Shown: positions 51,518-61,338, counted from the first letter of the stretch. The stretch: DNA of 64,000 nt from Zobellia uliginosa (GCF_900156625.1 NZ_FTOB01000010.1:1-64000), one strand, 5' to 3'. Numbers and translations: made by a program. The notes: generated from the letters alone by a model not told the origin.

Positions 51518-53596
51518 TTAATTCCAGATTACCGGCAAGAAAACCGTCATTTCGCCTTGGCCTCTATTGCTCCAAGCATAGTAAGGTATAAAATTGGTTT
51601 TAAACGATTGAAAATCGGGTGTGCTGACTTCTTGATACATCTTGCCGAGCTTATCCTTTCGGATAAGGATTTCGCCTTCAAGAGTGGTTACTCCTCCTAG
51701 AAAATCAGGTCTAAAGGTTGGGGAAAGTTTGTTTTCAGAGGAAAGGTAGACATCGGTGATATCTGTATTCTTCGGGAGGTCGGCCGACTCGATACAGTAG
51801 ACTACCGGTCCCCGTTTCAAGGCTACTTGGTTGCGGACTTCTTCAATACGGGGGTGGCCTTCAATGAACTTGGTTTCCATGGGCATATCGATAGTAATTT
51901 CATCTCCGGGCTTCCATTTTCTTTCGATTTTGGAAAAGGTACCGGGTACGGCTTCGGCCACTTTTGTGCCGTTTACTTTAATATGGGTACCCTTGGCCCA
52001 ACTAGGTATGCGAAGAAGAAGGTCGAAAGCATCGGCCTTGCATTCATCGATTGTAATTTTAATGGCCCCATTCCATGGGTAATCTGTTTTTTGGGTAAGC
52101 CTTATGGGGGAGCCGTCCATTAAGGTCGTATTCAATTCGTTTCCTCCGTAAAGGTTGACCGCTATACCATTTTCCGATTTGCTGTAAGCCCAGCCTGGGG
52201 ATTTGGCAATGGTTCGGACTAGGTTGGGAGGACAGCAGAAGCACTTAAGATAGGGCTGTCTTTCAGGAAACTCAACGTTCATTTTGTCATAATCTAGGGC
52301 ACCTTCAATTTTTCGTAGGGGATTGGAATAGTAGTAGTGTTTCCCTTCAAGACTGATGCCCGAGAGACCGCTATTGTGCAAGACAAGCTCCATAATGTCA
52401 CCGTGTTTGGCATCGCCTGTTAGCGTGAGCATTCGATAGTTGAACATGGAATTACAAATGTTCGCACAAGTTTCGTTATAGGCGGTCATATTGGGCATCA
52501 TGTACTCGTCGATAAAGCCTTCCTCGATTTTATCGAGACGGGAAGAACGGCCGTAATGCGTTTGACCCACGGCGCCTGTAACGTACATTTTTTTGTTGGT
52601 CACGTTGTCCCATAATCGCTCTAGGGCATCGATCAGTGCCTTTTCGCCGGTTTCGGCATATACATCGGCGGCTCCTGCATAGTAGTAAAGGGCCAGCACG
52701 GCATGGCCGACGGCCTCGGTTTCTTTGCGAAGCGGAACCCGCTCTTGTACCATATCGCCAATAGGATATCCTTTTGTGGTTTCGTCATCTTCAATTTTAT
52801 AGGTGCCGCGCATATTTATAAATTGCTCGGCCAGTTCTAGGTAGCGCTTGTCTTTAGTGGTTCGGTACAATTCTACAAGGCCCATTATCTGGGTCTGATT
52901 GAAGCCAAAACGCTTTAAGTGTTCGGGTTTGGGCGAAAAAAGTTTGTATAGGTAGTCGGCATGTTTTACCGCAATGTCAAGAAAGTTGGTCTTTCCGGTC
53001 AGCCTATAATGGATACATGCACTGGTAAGGAGGTGACCGCTATTGTACAGCTCGTGGTACCTTCTATTGGTAAAGGGCTCTATGTCATCTCGAATAATGG
53101 CCGGTGTTGAGAGGTAGCCATCGTCTTGTTGGGCTTGGGCGATTACATCTATAATTTCATCCATTTCCTCAACAATTTTTTCGTCCTTGTTTACACCATA
53201 GATATACATTTTGGCTTCCATCCATTTATAGAAGTCCCCATCGTGCCACCAGAATCCTTTGTGTTCGCCCTCTTTGAGTCCGGCCGCAATTTTAAAGTTG
53301 TTGTAGCCGTGGCCGACATCCCCTTTTAGGATTTCGCCCATATGGGGTATCATCGTTTCTTCGGCAACTTTCCACTTTTCGGCCCAGAAGCCTTCGGTCC
53401 ACCTACAATCACCGATGTCAATACTCTTTAGCTTGACATGTGGACTGTTCGTATTGTTGATGATGCCACTACCGGAATCAAGGTGTGATGCGTAATCGTT
53501 GGTAGTCGCTGATTCGGTTGGGGACTGTTCAACTGGGCTTTGTTTACAAGAAAGTACGCTTAGTGCAATACAGATGGATAAGCTTATGTTTTTCAT
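51518..53596 (-). CDS. GH127-family glycosidase, lipoprotein
   Basis: A 692-residue GH127 with a lipobox (ALSVLSC, C17), so membrane-anchored in the periplasm or at the surface. Family zinc ligands are in AYNETCANICNSMFNY and KCFCCPPNLVRTIA. It shares long segments (GYPIGDMVQERVPLR, AVGHAVLALYYYAGAADVYAETGEKALIDAL in pieces) with the cytoplasmic enzyme at 47889, indicating a local duplication followed by loss or gain of the export signal. It leads the operon GH127-MFS-GH127. The 307-bp gap upstream holds the shared motif. Confidence 0.87.
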   Translation of the reverse strand: MKNISLSICIALSVLSCKQSPVEQSPTESATTNDYASHLDSGSGIINNTNSPHVKLKSIDIGDCRWTEGFWAEKWKVAEETMIPHMGEILKGDVGHGYNNFKIAAGLKEGEHKGFWWHDGDFYKWMEAKMYIYGVNKDEKIVEEMDEIIDVIAQAQQDDGYLSTPAIIRDDIEPFTNRRYHELYNSGHLLTSACIHYRLTGKTNFLDIAVKHADYLYKLFSPKPEHLKRFGFNQTQIMGLVELYRTTKDKRYLELAEQFINMRGTYKIEDDETTKGYPIGDMVQERVPLRKETEAVGHAVLALYYYAGAADVYAETGEKALIDALERLWDNVTNKKMYVTGAVGQTHYGRSSRLDKIEEGFIDEYMMPNMTAYNETCANICNSMFNYRMLTLTGDAKHGDIMELVLHNSGLSGISLEGKHYYYSNPLRKIEGALDYDKMNVEFPERQPYLKCFCCPPNLVRTIAKSPGWAYSKSENGIAVNLYGGNELNTTLMDGSPIRLTQKTDYPWNGAIKITIDECKADAFDLLLRIPSWAKGTHIKVNGTKVAEAVPGTFSKIERKWKPGDEITIDMPMETKFIEGHPRIEEVRNQVALKRGPVVYCIESADLPKNTDITDVYLSSENKLSPTFRPDFLGGVTTLEGEILIRKDKLGKMYQEVSTPDFQSFKTNFIPYYAWSNRGQGEMTVFLPVIWN

Positions 53597-53734
53597 AGTG
53601 GTAAATCTTTAAGGTATAGCTATGGTGTAACTCATAAATGTTTCCTTTTGCGTTTTTAGGATGCAATACAAGCTTGATGCAACCCTGAAAAGGCAAGGGG
53701 AAAATAATCGTGCATACTCAAATGGCACAGCATA

Positions 53735-53799
53735 CAAATAAAGGCCAATTAAGAAGGATCTAATTGACAAATATTATCTTGTTGTGGCACTATTTTACC
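53735..53799 (-). promoter_or_regulatory. Shared regulatory motif and -7 box, operon GH127-MFS-GH127
   Basis: TATTATCT (53772) and the core GGCACTATTTTA (53786-53797) on the plus strand, with reversed -7 box CAAATAAA at 53735, 51 bp from the core. The 307-bp gap (53597-53903) otherwise shows no gene; no sulfatase remnant is visible. Confidence 0.75.
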
Positions 53800-53903
53800 C
53801 TTATATGTTAAAGAGGTGAGTCGTAAAAGGTACTTGAGTACGAGTTCAAGGGTGTTTTATCTTGTGATTTTAGCGGGTAATGACATACCTTCAATGGTGT
53901 TTT

Positions 53904-55988
53904 TTATTCATCCATATGGAGGCTGACCTGAAAATGGCCAGTCTTTAGGGAGCCGTCTTTCATTTTAATTCTATACCCATAGCCCGGAATTGTAATGCCG
54001 CCTTCTATTTTTTGGGCAACGGGCCCTAGATTGGCGATTACTTCGGTGCCACTTGAAAAGCGGCTTCTTTGTACCTTATAGTCGGCACTTAAGTATTCAT
54101 GGCTCTGTAGCTCTGAGAAGAAAGTTTCTTTGTGTACGGGTGCTACTAGGTCCCTGGCCATTTCTATCATGGGGCGCATGCCTTCAAATTCATAAGGGGA
54201 AAAGAAAATGGTCGTACCCCTTCCGAACAACATACTTCGCAAGGCCTTGATCCTAAAATCGCCATTGGCGGTAACCTCATTGTCGGGGTCTTGAATTTTT
54301 CCAAAATTGGCTATTGCTTCATGGTACACCAAATTGAACAGCGGGGCAGGGTGTGAGATGACCGAAAGTGGGCGGTCTTCCAAATAAGTCATTCCTTCGA
54401 ACATATCAAAGTATGGGATCCATTGCTCTTGTCCGTGTTCGGTTCCGTTGACAAGGTTAAAACTATCAATGTATTTGGCCAGTTCAATACGACCTTCTTT
54501 TCCGTTTTCACGATATGCGGCAAAAGTAATATCGGTTATATCTGCCTCTAGGCCCAAGTATGAAATTTCCTTTTCAATGTTTTTCTGGGCCAACCCTTTT
54601 TGGAACTTGGGGTCAACACGTGCCCAACGGCTACCGGTATTCATCAATTTTCCTTCGGCATCGCGTTGCATAAGGTCGGTCGTAAAATTCGGGTCGTTTT
54701 CCAACATGGGCGAATAGGCGTGGTAAGACGAGTACAAATACCCGTAAGATTTAGCCAAATCTACCGCGGCCTTCAGTTTTTCAGGACCTCCCAAGGCTTC
54801 GCTAATAGGGTAGTTGTGAGGAACGAAATTCGAAAAAGTGCCCCACGCATGAACAAAGGCCTTGTCTACCTTTAAATCATCGTGAATGGTCTTTATGATG
54901 TTTTTTAATTCGTCGAAAGTAAAGGCCATACCGGGCATGTTCACGTAGTGCGGATATCCGCCGTAAATACCGAAATAAATAGCCCCGGGAAGTTTGTTGA
55001 CGTTCGGGTTTCGCTTTAATTTTTCTTGGAGCGAAACAAAGTGGCCACGTGCCTTGGCCTCTTTTTGGTAAACTTTGGCCATGTCAACGTAATCGCCACC
55101 GGGAATAAAATGGTAGCTCATTCTCATTTTTCCCTTTTCTTGATCCAATTTCCAAATGGGATCAAGAAATACAATACGCTGGTAAGGAGACATTACTCCC
55201 TTGGCATTGAAAAGGTATTGTCCGTTATTGTTGATGTTGTATTGCATGTGTGGACGGGCCGAAACATCTACAATGCCTATAACCGCCGATTTTTCATTGT
55301 AGGTACCCCACCAAGGCATGGTAAGTCCCGTACCGTTGTTGAACAGTTCTAAAGAACCTTGCGATTTGTTGTTGTAGGTGGCATCGTCCCACTTGCAGAA
55401 ACGTCCCCCGTTCATGGGGAAGATGTATGAAGGACAGATAACGCCCTGCTTTTGGGGAATTACCGCCGCCCCTTTGTCTTCATCGGTTTTTAAACTAAAG
55501 GCCCTGGCGGGATAACGCAGGTCGAAGAGGGTAAAATTGCCTGAACGGTGTTCCATCACTTCAACGTCTAATTGGGTGTTGTTGGGGTCTAGCCTTAACT
55601 CTGTCGCGATAGAGACGCCTTTTGCAACGGAGCCGTCTGCAAAAACCGGGTCGATAAATTTTAGGGATACCGTATTTTTTCCGGTTTTGGAAACTTCGAT
55701 TTTTTTGCTCTTTGAAATATTGACGGTCTGCTTTTTTCCTTTGGGATCGCTCAGGGTCAGTAGGCCTGCGGCATGGTCCCACGGATCCGATTTCCAGAGG
55801 TGGCCAGAGATTTTTTCCGTAACCGAAAAGCAGCCCGTTTTAGAATCGACGCTGATATTCAATTTTTCGTTCTCCAAAACAATAGGGTCTGGGCTAACGG
55901 AGTCAAAGGCAAGACCTTTGAATGCGGTCAAACAGGTGATAACCAAGAGTACAAGGGTGTTTTTTGCTAATGTGCTATTGTTTTTCAT
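53904..55988 (-). CDS. GH129-like glycosidase, exported
   Basis: A 694-residue protein with signal peptide (about residues 1-28) and a C-terminal catalytic region related to GH101/GH129 (alpha-N-acetylgalactosaminidase superfamily). Recognisable stretches are LEADITDITFAAYREN and IPYFDMFEGMTYLEDRPL, which hold acidic residues that could be the catalytic pair, and FVHAWGTFSNFVPHNYPISEA. In the Zobellia carrageenan system a GH129 also acts as an exo-alpha-(3,6-anhydro)-D-galactosidase. It is the last gene of the anhydrogalactose operon, 61 bp after the aldolase gene. Confidence 0.75.
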   Translation of the reverse strand: MKNNSTLAKNTLVLLVITCLTAFKGLAFDSVSPDPIVLENEKLNISVDSKTGCFSVTEKISGHLWKSDPWDHAAGLLTLSDPKGKKQTVNISKSKKIEVSKTGKNTVSLKFIDPVFADGSVAKGVSIATELRLDPNNTQLDVEVMEHRSGNFTLFDLRYPARAFSLKTDEDKGAAVIPQKQGVICPSYIFPMNGGRFCKWDDATYNNKSQGSLELFNNGTGLTMPWWGTYNEKSAVIGIVDVSARPHMQYNINNNGQYLFNAKGVMSPYQRIVFLDPIWKLDQEKGKMRMSYHFIPGGDYVDMAKVYQKEAKARGHFVSLQEKLKRNPNVNKLPGAIYFGIYGGYPHYVNMPGMAFTFDELKNIIKTIHDDLKVDKAFVHAWGTFSNFVPHNYPISEALGGPEKLKAAVDLAKSYGYLYSSYHAYSPMLENDPNFTTDLMQRDAEGKLMNTGSRWARVDPKFQKGLAQKNIEKEISYLGLEADITDITFAAYRENGKEGRIELAKYIDSFNLVNGTEHGQEQWIPYFDMFEGMTYLEDRPLSVISHPAPLFNLVYHEAIANFGKIQDPDNEVTANGDFRIKALRSMLFGRGTTIFFSPYEFEGMRPMIEMARDLVAPVHKETFFSELQSHEYLSADYKVQRSRFSSGTEVIANLGPVAQKIEGGITIPGYGYRIKMKDGSLKTGHFQVSLHMDE

Positions 55989-56049
55989 CGTTGCGAATGA
56001 TATGGATTGAACTTTATAATTGAGGGTCGATAGGGTTTTGGGGAAAGGC

Positions 56050-56697
56050 TTATTCTTTTATAAAATCACTTATTTCGTTTTTCATTTTTAAAAAGTGCTT
56101 TTCAAGGTCGGCGTAATTACCGTCATGGATCATTTTTTTGTCAAAAAGGGAACTGGCCAGACCGGCGCCAACAGCTCCTGCTTCAAAAAATGATTTTATA
56201 TTTTCTACTGATACGCCTCCCGTAGGCAAAAGTTTTATTTCGTTCAGTGGGGCCAATACGTCTTTGATGTATTGAATGCCCAATTGGGTAGCTGGAAATA
56301 CTTTGACCGCCGAAGCTCCCAAAGACCACGCCCTATAAATTTCGGTAGGGGTATATGCCCCTGGGAAAATGGGGATATCATGGGCTACACAATGTTTGAT
56401 GACCTCTTCGTCGATAATAGGGGTTACGATAAATTGAGCCCCCGCCTCTAGGGCTACGGTCAAATCTTTCATGTTGCAAACCGTACCGGCACCTACGTTT
56501 AACTCTGGGTATTCTTTAGCCAAAGTGGCTATGGTTTGTGAGACCTCGGGTGAGTTCATGGTTATCTCAATGGTATAGTAGCCGCTACTCACATATGGAG
56601 GGATGATCTTAAGCACCTCTTCGGTAGTTAGGCCCCGTAAAATGCCGACGATGGGATTTTGATTGTATTTTTTCCAAGAAAATGAATTATTCTGCAT
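56050..56697 (-). CDS. 2-keto-3-deoxy-6-phospho-galactonate/gluconate aldolase
   Basis: A 215-residue class I aldolase of the KDPG/KDPGal family. The Schiff-base lysine is K132 (SAVKVFPATQLG) and the catalytic glutamate E44 (YTIEITMNS). VGAGTV and LLPTGGVS complete the barrel. It cleaves the phosphorylated keto-deoxy acid to pyruvate and glyceraldehyde-3-phosphate, the last step of 3,6-anhydro-D-galactose degradation. Its start overlaps the end of the kinase gene by 11 bp. Confidence 0.9.
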   Translation of the reverse strand: MQNNSFSWKKYNQNPIVGILRGLTTEEVLKIIPPYVSSGYYTIEITMNSPEVSQTIATLAKEYPELNVGAGTVCNMKDLTVALEAGAQFIVTPIIDEEVIKHCVAHDIPIFPGAYTPTEIYRAWSLGASAVKVFPATQLGIQYIKDVLAPLNEIKLLPTGGVSVENIKSFFEAGAVGAGLASSLFDKKMIHDGNYADLEKHFLKMKNEISDFIKE

Positions 56698-57640
56698 AGG
56701 TCTCTAGTATTTTTTTTTGTCCTTTAAGTAGTGCTTTTTCCAGTATCCGTTCTTCAAAACAAATGATTTCGTCCTTTGGTAAGAACGAGGCAAGGGCTAG
56801 TTTATATAGGGTATTGTATATTCCGCTTGCAGCTAGAAAAACGGTTTCCTTCCTGCGTTGCAAATTTGTTATCTCGGCACCGATCAAAAGTCCCGATAGG
56901 TAAAAGTAATTATCATGGCCCGATATATGGTTGAGTAAGGTGTTGGCCCTGATGGAGAATAGCGATGGCATGCATTGGTTGGTAAGGCCTTTCTCTACGC
57001 CTTCCAAAAAAATGTTTTGAAAGGAAGTCTCCCATTGGGCCGGTTCAAGCGAGGCCGATAAAATGCTATGCCGACTTATGATTTCAAATAGTTCACCGGT
57101 CATAAAAGTAGTGAAGTCTTTAAAGATTCCCTTTTCAAAACGGATATGCTTGCTGTGGGTACCCGGTAATAATAAGGTTCCCGATTTGTGATGGGCGAGT
57201 TCTTCGGCCAGGCCAACCGCTTGTATTTCTTCGCCCCGCATTACGTCAGATTTGGAGGAAACACCCGAAACAAGTAGTACATTGGGCATGGAATCAAAAG
57301 GGATGAACTCACTTGACAAGTCCATTCCATCAAAGGAAAAGGGCATGGGCGCATAGCTCAACTCTTTCATTCCGATGGATGAGGAAAGCATACCCGAAGC
57401 AACAATGATCCTGTCGTTGTCTTCGGCTATGTTCAATGCTTTTAATTGTTCTTTAAGATAGGCTGCAAAAAATTGGTCCTGTTTCATTTCGGATTGGGAC
57501 TTGAATTGTTGAAAACGCTTCTTTGTGCCCATATCGGTTGTATGTTCGCACAGAACATCCAAGGTGTCGGTATCTACCCAACGCAATCTGAAATTAGAGG
57601 TACCCCAATCACAGCTAATAAAATTTTTTGGTAATTTCAT
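56687..57640 (-). CDS. 2-keto-3-deoxy-galactonate kinase (DgoK family)
   Basis: A 317-residue kinase of the DgoK family. The N-terminal phosphate-binding motif is SCDWGTSNFRLRWVDT, followed by SGMLSSSIGMKELSY, VSSKSDVMRGEE and LLLPGTHSKHIRFE. It phosphorylates 2-keto-3-deoxy-galactonate at O6 using ATP. It lies between aldolase and dehydrogenase genes with overlapping ends (4-bp overlap with the dehydrogenase), which suggests coupled translation. Confidence 0.9.
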   Translation of the reverse strand: MKLPKNFISCDWGTSNFRLRWVDTDTLDVLCEHTTDMGTKKRFQQFKSQSEMKQDQFFAAYLKEQLKALNIAEDNDRIIVASGMLSSSIGMKELSYAPMPFSFDGMDLSSEFIPFDSMPNVLLVSGVSSKSDVMRGEEIQAVGLAEELAHHKSGTLLLPGTHSKHIRFEKGIFKDFTTFMTGELFEIISRHSILSASLEPAQWETSFQNIFLEGVEKGLTNQCMPSLFSIRANTLLNHISGHDNYFYLSGLLIGAEITNLQRRKETVFLAASGIYNTLYKLALASFLPKDEIICFEERILEKALLKGQKKILETYAE

Positions 57641-59088
57641 TGGCGTAGTAAGGCTTTGGTTACTCTTTTTTTCGCAAGATAGTCATCTAGGGCATAAGTA
57701 GAGCAGTCGACACCGATACCGCTATTCTTCACCCCACCATGGGGTAGGTATATGTCGTATTTTACGCCGTTCAGTTGTACTTCCCCGAATTCTAGGCGGT
57801 TCGCAAAGAAATCAAGGGTTTCGTTATTCTTTGAAAAGACATAAGAAGCTAGTCCCGCATCGGTATTATTGGCCAAAACAATAACTTCTTCTTTTGTTTT
57901 AAATGGAACAATGAGGGCTACAGGGCCGAAAATTTCATGCTGAAGTACTTCGACTTCGTTGTGGTCGAAAGTAATTACGGTAGGTTCAAAATAATAACCC
58001 GTGCCGTCTATAGCCTTTCCTCCATAGCGTAATTTACCTCCTTGTTCAATGGCTTTATTTACGATATGCTCTACTTTTTTTACCGAAGCTTTATTTGCTA
58101 AAGGTCCCATGTCGGGCTGGTTTTCGCGGCCAAAGCCTACTTTGGTACCACTAAATTTTTCTACCAGGCCCGCGGTAAAGTCCTCTAAAAGCGATTCGTG
58201 AACAAAAAAGCGGTTAGGTGCCACGCATATTTGACCGCTATTCCCTGTTTTTAGGGCTGCCCCGATATTTATGGCGAGTTCTAGGTCGGCATCGTGACAA
58301 ACGATGAAGGGGGCGTTTCCGCCACATTCCATACTGTATCTTTTGATCGAGGTTTTTGCACTTTGCGCAATAAGTTTTTGTGCGGTCTCGGTAGAACCTA
58401 TCATTGTGATGAGTCGGGGTATGGTACTTTCGCATAGCGGAATACCTACCTCATTGACATCGCCACAAAGCACGGTTATTACCCCTGGCGGGAAATTGAT
58501 TTCTTCGCAAAGCTCTCCGATAAGATATGCCGATAGGGGAGAGAATTCAGAGGGTTTTAGAATAATGCTCGAACCGGAAGCCAAGGCCGGGCCTAGTTTA
58601 AACCCAAGGTTGAGCAAGGGGAAGTTGTAGGCTAAAAATGCGACGGCAACCCCTAGGGGCTGTGATATAAAATGGTGTTCGTGCGTGCCCTCTTTGTCCT
58701 CAAGGGGAATGTCGGAACGTTTCTTGATTTCTTCCGAATAGTATTTTAGTGAATTGGTAATACTGGTGAGGTCTTCTTCGGTGCCTTCCCAGGTCTTGCC
58801 CATTTCATACATGATACTTTCCCGTAAACGGTCTTGGTTCTCTAGAATTTTATTCCTGAGCTTATCGATCCAATCCAAACGTTCGTTCAGGGGTAGGGCC
58901 GACCAGGTATTGAATCCTCTTTGTGCACTGTCAAGGGCCCTTTCGGTATCTTGGCGACTGGCCCAGGCAATTGTAGCGGTGGGTTTTTCGTCGGCGGGAC
59001 AAATTACCTCAAAAATTTTGTTGTCGGAGGCTTCTACAAGCTTTCCATCTATATATAGTTTTTTATGACCGAATTTTAGTTGCTCCAT
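57637..59088 (-). CDS. Aldehyde dehydrogenase, probable 3,6-anhydro-D-galactose dehydrogenase
   Basis: A 483-residue NAD(P)-dependent aldehyde dehydrogenase. Key residues are all present: N155 (YNFPLLN), E254 (SMECGGNAP) and the catalytic C288 (GNSGQICVAP). It probably oxidises 3,6-anhydro-D-galactose to the anhydro-galactonate, the first step of its catabolism. The assignment to this substrate comes from the operon, not from the sequence. It overlaps the cycloisomerase gene by 26 bp. Confidence 0.88.
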   Translation of the reverse strand: MEQLKFGHKKLYIDGKLVEASDNKIFEVICPADEKPTATIAWASRQDTERALDSAQRGFNTWSALPLNERLDWIDKLRNKILENQDRLRESIMYEMGKTWEGTEEDLTSITNSLKYYSEEIKKRSDIPLEDKEGTHEHHFISQPLGVAVAFLAYNFPLLNLGFKLGPALASGSSIILKPSEFSPLSAYLIGELCEEINFPPGVITVLCGDVNEVGIPLCESTIPRLITMIGSTETAQKLIAQSAKTSIKRYSMECGGNAPFIVCHDADLELAINIGAALKTGNSGQICVAPNRFFVHESLLEDFTAGLVEKFSGTKVGFGRENQPDMGPLANKASVKKVEHIVNKAIEQGGKLRYGGKAIDGTGYYFEPTVITFDHNEVEVLQHEIFGPVALIVPFKTKEEVIVLANNTDAGLASYVFSKNNETLDFFANRLEFGEVQLNGVKYDIYLPHGGVKNSGIGVDCSTYALDDYLAKKRVTKALLRQ

Positions 59089-60229
59089 CTTTGTGTATTT
59101 CTTTATCTAAATAGTGTTCTAGTTTATCCATATCGACATCAACGCCTAAACCGGGAGTGCATGGTACTTCCAAATGGCCGTTTTCCAATTTGATCTTATG
59201 GAGTGTAACCTCGTCTCGCAGGGCGTTTTCGGTTCTGTCAAGTTCCATGGTGGGTAAGTCGTTGTACATTCTCCCCGGGTTTTTATCAAGGTTGGCCACT
59301 AAGTGTACAGCGGCACTAATGGCGATCCATGTACCCCAAGTATGTGGAACCAGGTCAATGTTATAAGTCTGGGCCAGGGTTGCTATTTTCTTGACTTCCG
59401 TAAGTCCACCCGCGGCACAGATGTCGGGTTGGGCGATGTCTACGCAATCTTTATCGAAAAGACGTTTAAAGCCATATTTTAAATATTCGCATTCGCCGCC
59501 CGATATGGGTATGGTCGTATTTTGCCTCAATCGTTTATAGCCGTCGTAATCTTCGGGTGACACGGGTTCTTCAAACCACGAAATATCGAATTTCTCGGCT
59601 TTTCTGGCCAGTTCTATGGCTTCCTTATAGCAATAGGCATGATTGGAATCGATCATTAATCGCATATCGGGACCAATGGCCTTGCGAATCGCGGCAATAT
59701 ATTTGAGGTCTTGTTCTATGCCCAGGCCTACTTTCATTTTTGTGGCCTTGAACCCTTGAGATTTGTACAATAAAGCCTCTTCGACCAGTAGCTCTTCAAG
59801 GTTTTCGGTTCGGGTAAAATAGAGGCCCGTCGCGTATGGTTCTATAATTGGGTTTTTGACCCCGCCCAAAAGGACGGATACAGGTAGATTCAGCAATTTG
59901 CCCTTGATGTCCCACAAGGCTACATCGATAGCACTGATGGCGGCTTGAAGCACACCGCTTCTCGCGTAATCCATAGATCGTCTGTACATCTCCTGCCATA
60001 AGACCTCATGCCCCATAGCTTCCTTTCCCAGTAGGAAGGGGGTAAAGAAATCGATTCCGGATTTAATGACCGCGGCAGGTCCATAGCCTTCTCCCCATCC
60101 ATAGGTGCCATCATCTAAGGTAACCTTCACGATACATATTTTTCGAGTGTCGTACTGCCATTGCGAAAAATAGAAAGGCGTGTCTAGTTTATGGCTGATG
60201 ACATAGGGTTCTATCTTTTTGATTTTCAT
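59063..60229 (-). CDS. Enolase-superfamily cycloisomerase (3,6-anhydro-D-galactonate)
   Basis: A 388-residue member of the mandelate racemase group of the enolase superfamily. Catalytic lysines are in ATKMKVGLG (KxK), metal ligands in LMIDSNHAY, SWFEEPVSPEDY and GGECEYLKYG, and the general acid/base region in LVPHTWGTW. In context it opens the anhydro ring of 3,6-anhydro-D-galactonate to 2-keto-3-deoxy-galactonate. Homologues include galactonate and fuconate dehydratases, so the substrate is assigned by neighbourhood. It is the second gene after the RhaT-family transporter (35 bp). Confidence 0.87.
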   Translation of the reverse strand: MKIKKIEPYVISHKLDTPFYFSQWQYDTRKICIVKVTLDDGTYGWGEGYGPAAVIKSGIDFFTPFLLGKEAMGHEVLWQEMYRRSMDYARSGVLQAAISAIDVALWDIKGKLLNLPVSVLLGGVKNPIIEPYATGLYFTRTENLEELLVEEALLYKSQGFKATKMKVGLGIEQDLKYIAAIRKAIGPDMRLMIDSNHAYCYKEAIELARKAEKFDISWFEEPVSPEDYDGYKRLRQNTTIPISGGECEYLKYGFKRLFDKDCVDIAQPDICAAGGLTEVKKIATLAQTYNIDLVPHTWGTWIAISAAVHLVANLDKNPGRMYNDLPTMELDRTENALRDEVTLHKIKLENGHLEVPCTPGLGVDVDMDKLEHYLDKEIHKDGATKIRS

Positions 60230-60264
60230 AATTTAAAAGGCTTATAGTTAATGAAATGCTTGGT

Positions 60265-61272
60265 TTAATAGTTGGCGTAACCTAAGATACATATGGCAAC
60301 GATGAGAACGGCAAGACCGCTCAATAAAATTTTGAAGGGTCTGTCCGCGTTTTTCCATTCGCCTTCCCTATAGCCCCAAATATTGCTGATGATCAAGGCC
60401 AAGCCTAAAAGAATGGGCCAGCCTACCACAGGACCTAGGTTTCCCATCAGGGCGGCACCTTGTCCGTATACACCAAGGGCGGCGAACCAGAAAATGCCCG
60501 CTAAAATTGCCCAGCCAAGGGCTTTACGCTTGTTAGGCACCCGGTAGGCATTCCACGATTTATTCTTGATAAATAGATAGAGCGCATAGCCGCCGTTCAT
60601 GGCAAAGGCGCCTAAGAGCACGACGACCCAAGAGGCCAAGCTCGCATTTTGGGCGTCTACCCCATATTGTGTCACGGCAACACTGGCTACCGGTGCGGCA
60701 TTGGAAAAACCAATATTCAAAAATGCGGAAAGTACCCCTGATGCCACGGCGATCAGTACTCCCAGTTTTATAGATTTACTTGTAGTGGAGGAATTGCTGT
60801 GGAGCTTGTCCCTTTGTACCCCGGCCACGGCCGTAATGGCGACTCCTACGAGAAGAAGGGCTACGCCCAACATGATTATGGGAAAGGAGGGCTGTTCAAA
60901 TGCGCCTTCAATCTGGAAAAGCGGAATGATCGAACCCACCGATGCGGCAAGGCCCATTACAATACCGTAAGTTATCGATATGCCGGTTTTTTCTACACTT
61001 ACCCCAAAGAGAATACCCCCGATACCCCAGAGAAAGCCATAAAATGCGGCCAAGAACAAGGTGTTGCCCTCGGTTTGTGAAATAATCTCAAAAAGGTTCG
61101 GTATAACTATTAGGGCCCATAGTATAGGAAACAATAGCATAGCCGTGAAGGCGTGAACCAACCACCATGCTTCCCATTTCAGGGGAGCTATATGCTTCAT
61201 GCCCAATCCGAAGGTTCCTTGAAAAAAACTCGCGAATACGATTAAAACGATAGCCAAAATATAGGTGTCCAT
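60265..61272 (-). CDS. RhaT-family sugar/proton symporter
   Basis: An inner-membrane protein of about 335 residues with 10 predicted transmembrane helices, related to the L-rhamnose/proton symporter RhaT (family markers FASFFQGTFGLGMKHI and GIGGILFGVSVEKTGISITYGIVMG in pieces). I chose ATG 61272, since the stretch before it lacks membrane character and would begin only at 61341. It is the first gene of the anhydrogalactose operon, so its cargo is probably 3,6-anhydro-D-galactose rather than rhamnose. That is inference from position. Confidence 0.82.
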   Translation of the reverse strand: MDTYILAIVLIVFASFFQGTFGLGMKHIAPLKWEAWWLVHAFTAMLLFPILWALIVIPNLFEIISQTEGNTLFLAAFYGFLWGIGGILFGVSVEKTGISITYGIVMGLAASVGSIIPLFQIEGAFEQPSFPIIMLGVALLLVGVAITAVAGVQRDKLHSNSSTTSKSIKLGVLIAVASGVLSAFLNIGFSNAAPVASVAVTQYGVDAQNASLASWVVVLLGAFAMNGGYALYLFIKNKSWNAYRVPNKRKALGWAILAGIFWFAALGVYGQGAALMGNLGPVVGWPILLGLALIISNIWGYREGEWKNADRPFKILLSGLAVLIVAICILGYANY

Positions 61273-61338
61273 GTATGGTTTTGTTTGATGTTTACAAATA
61301 AAAAAGTGAGGTAGAACGGTTAAGACCTTCAAGTGATA

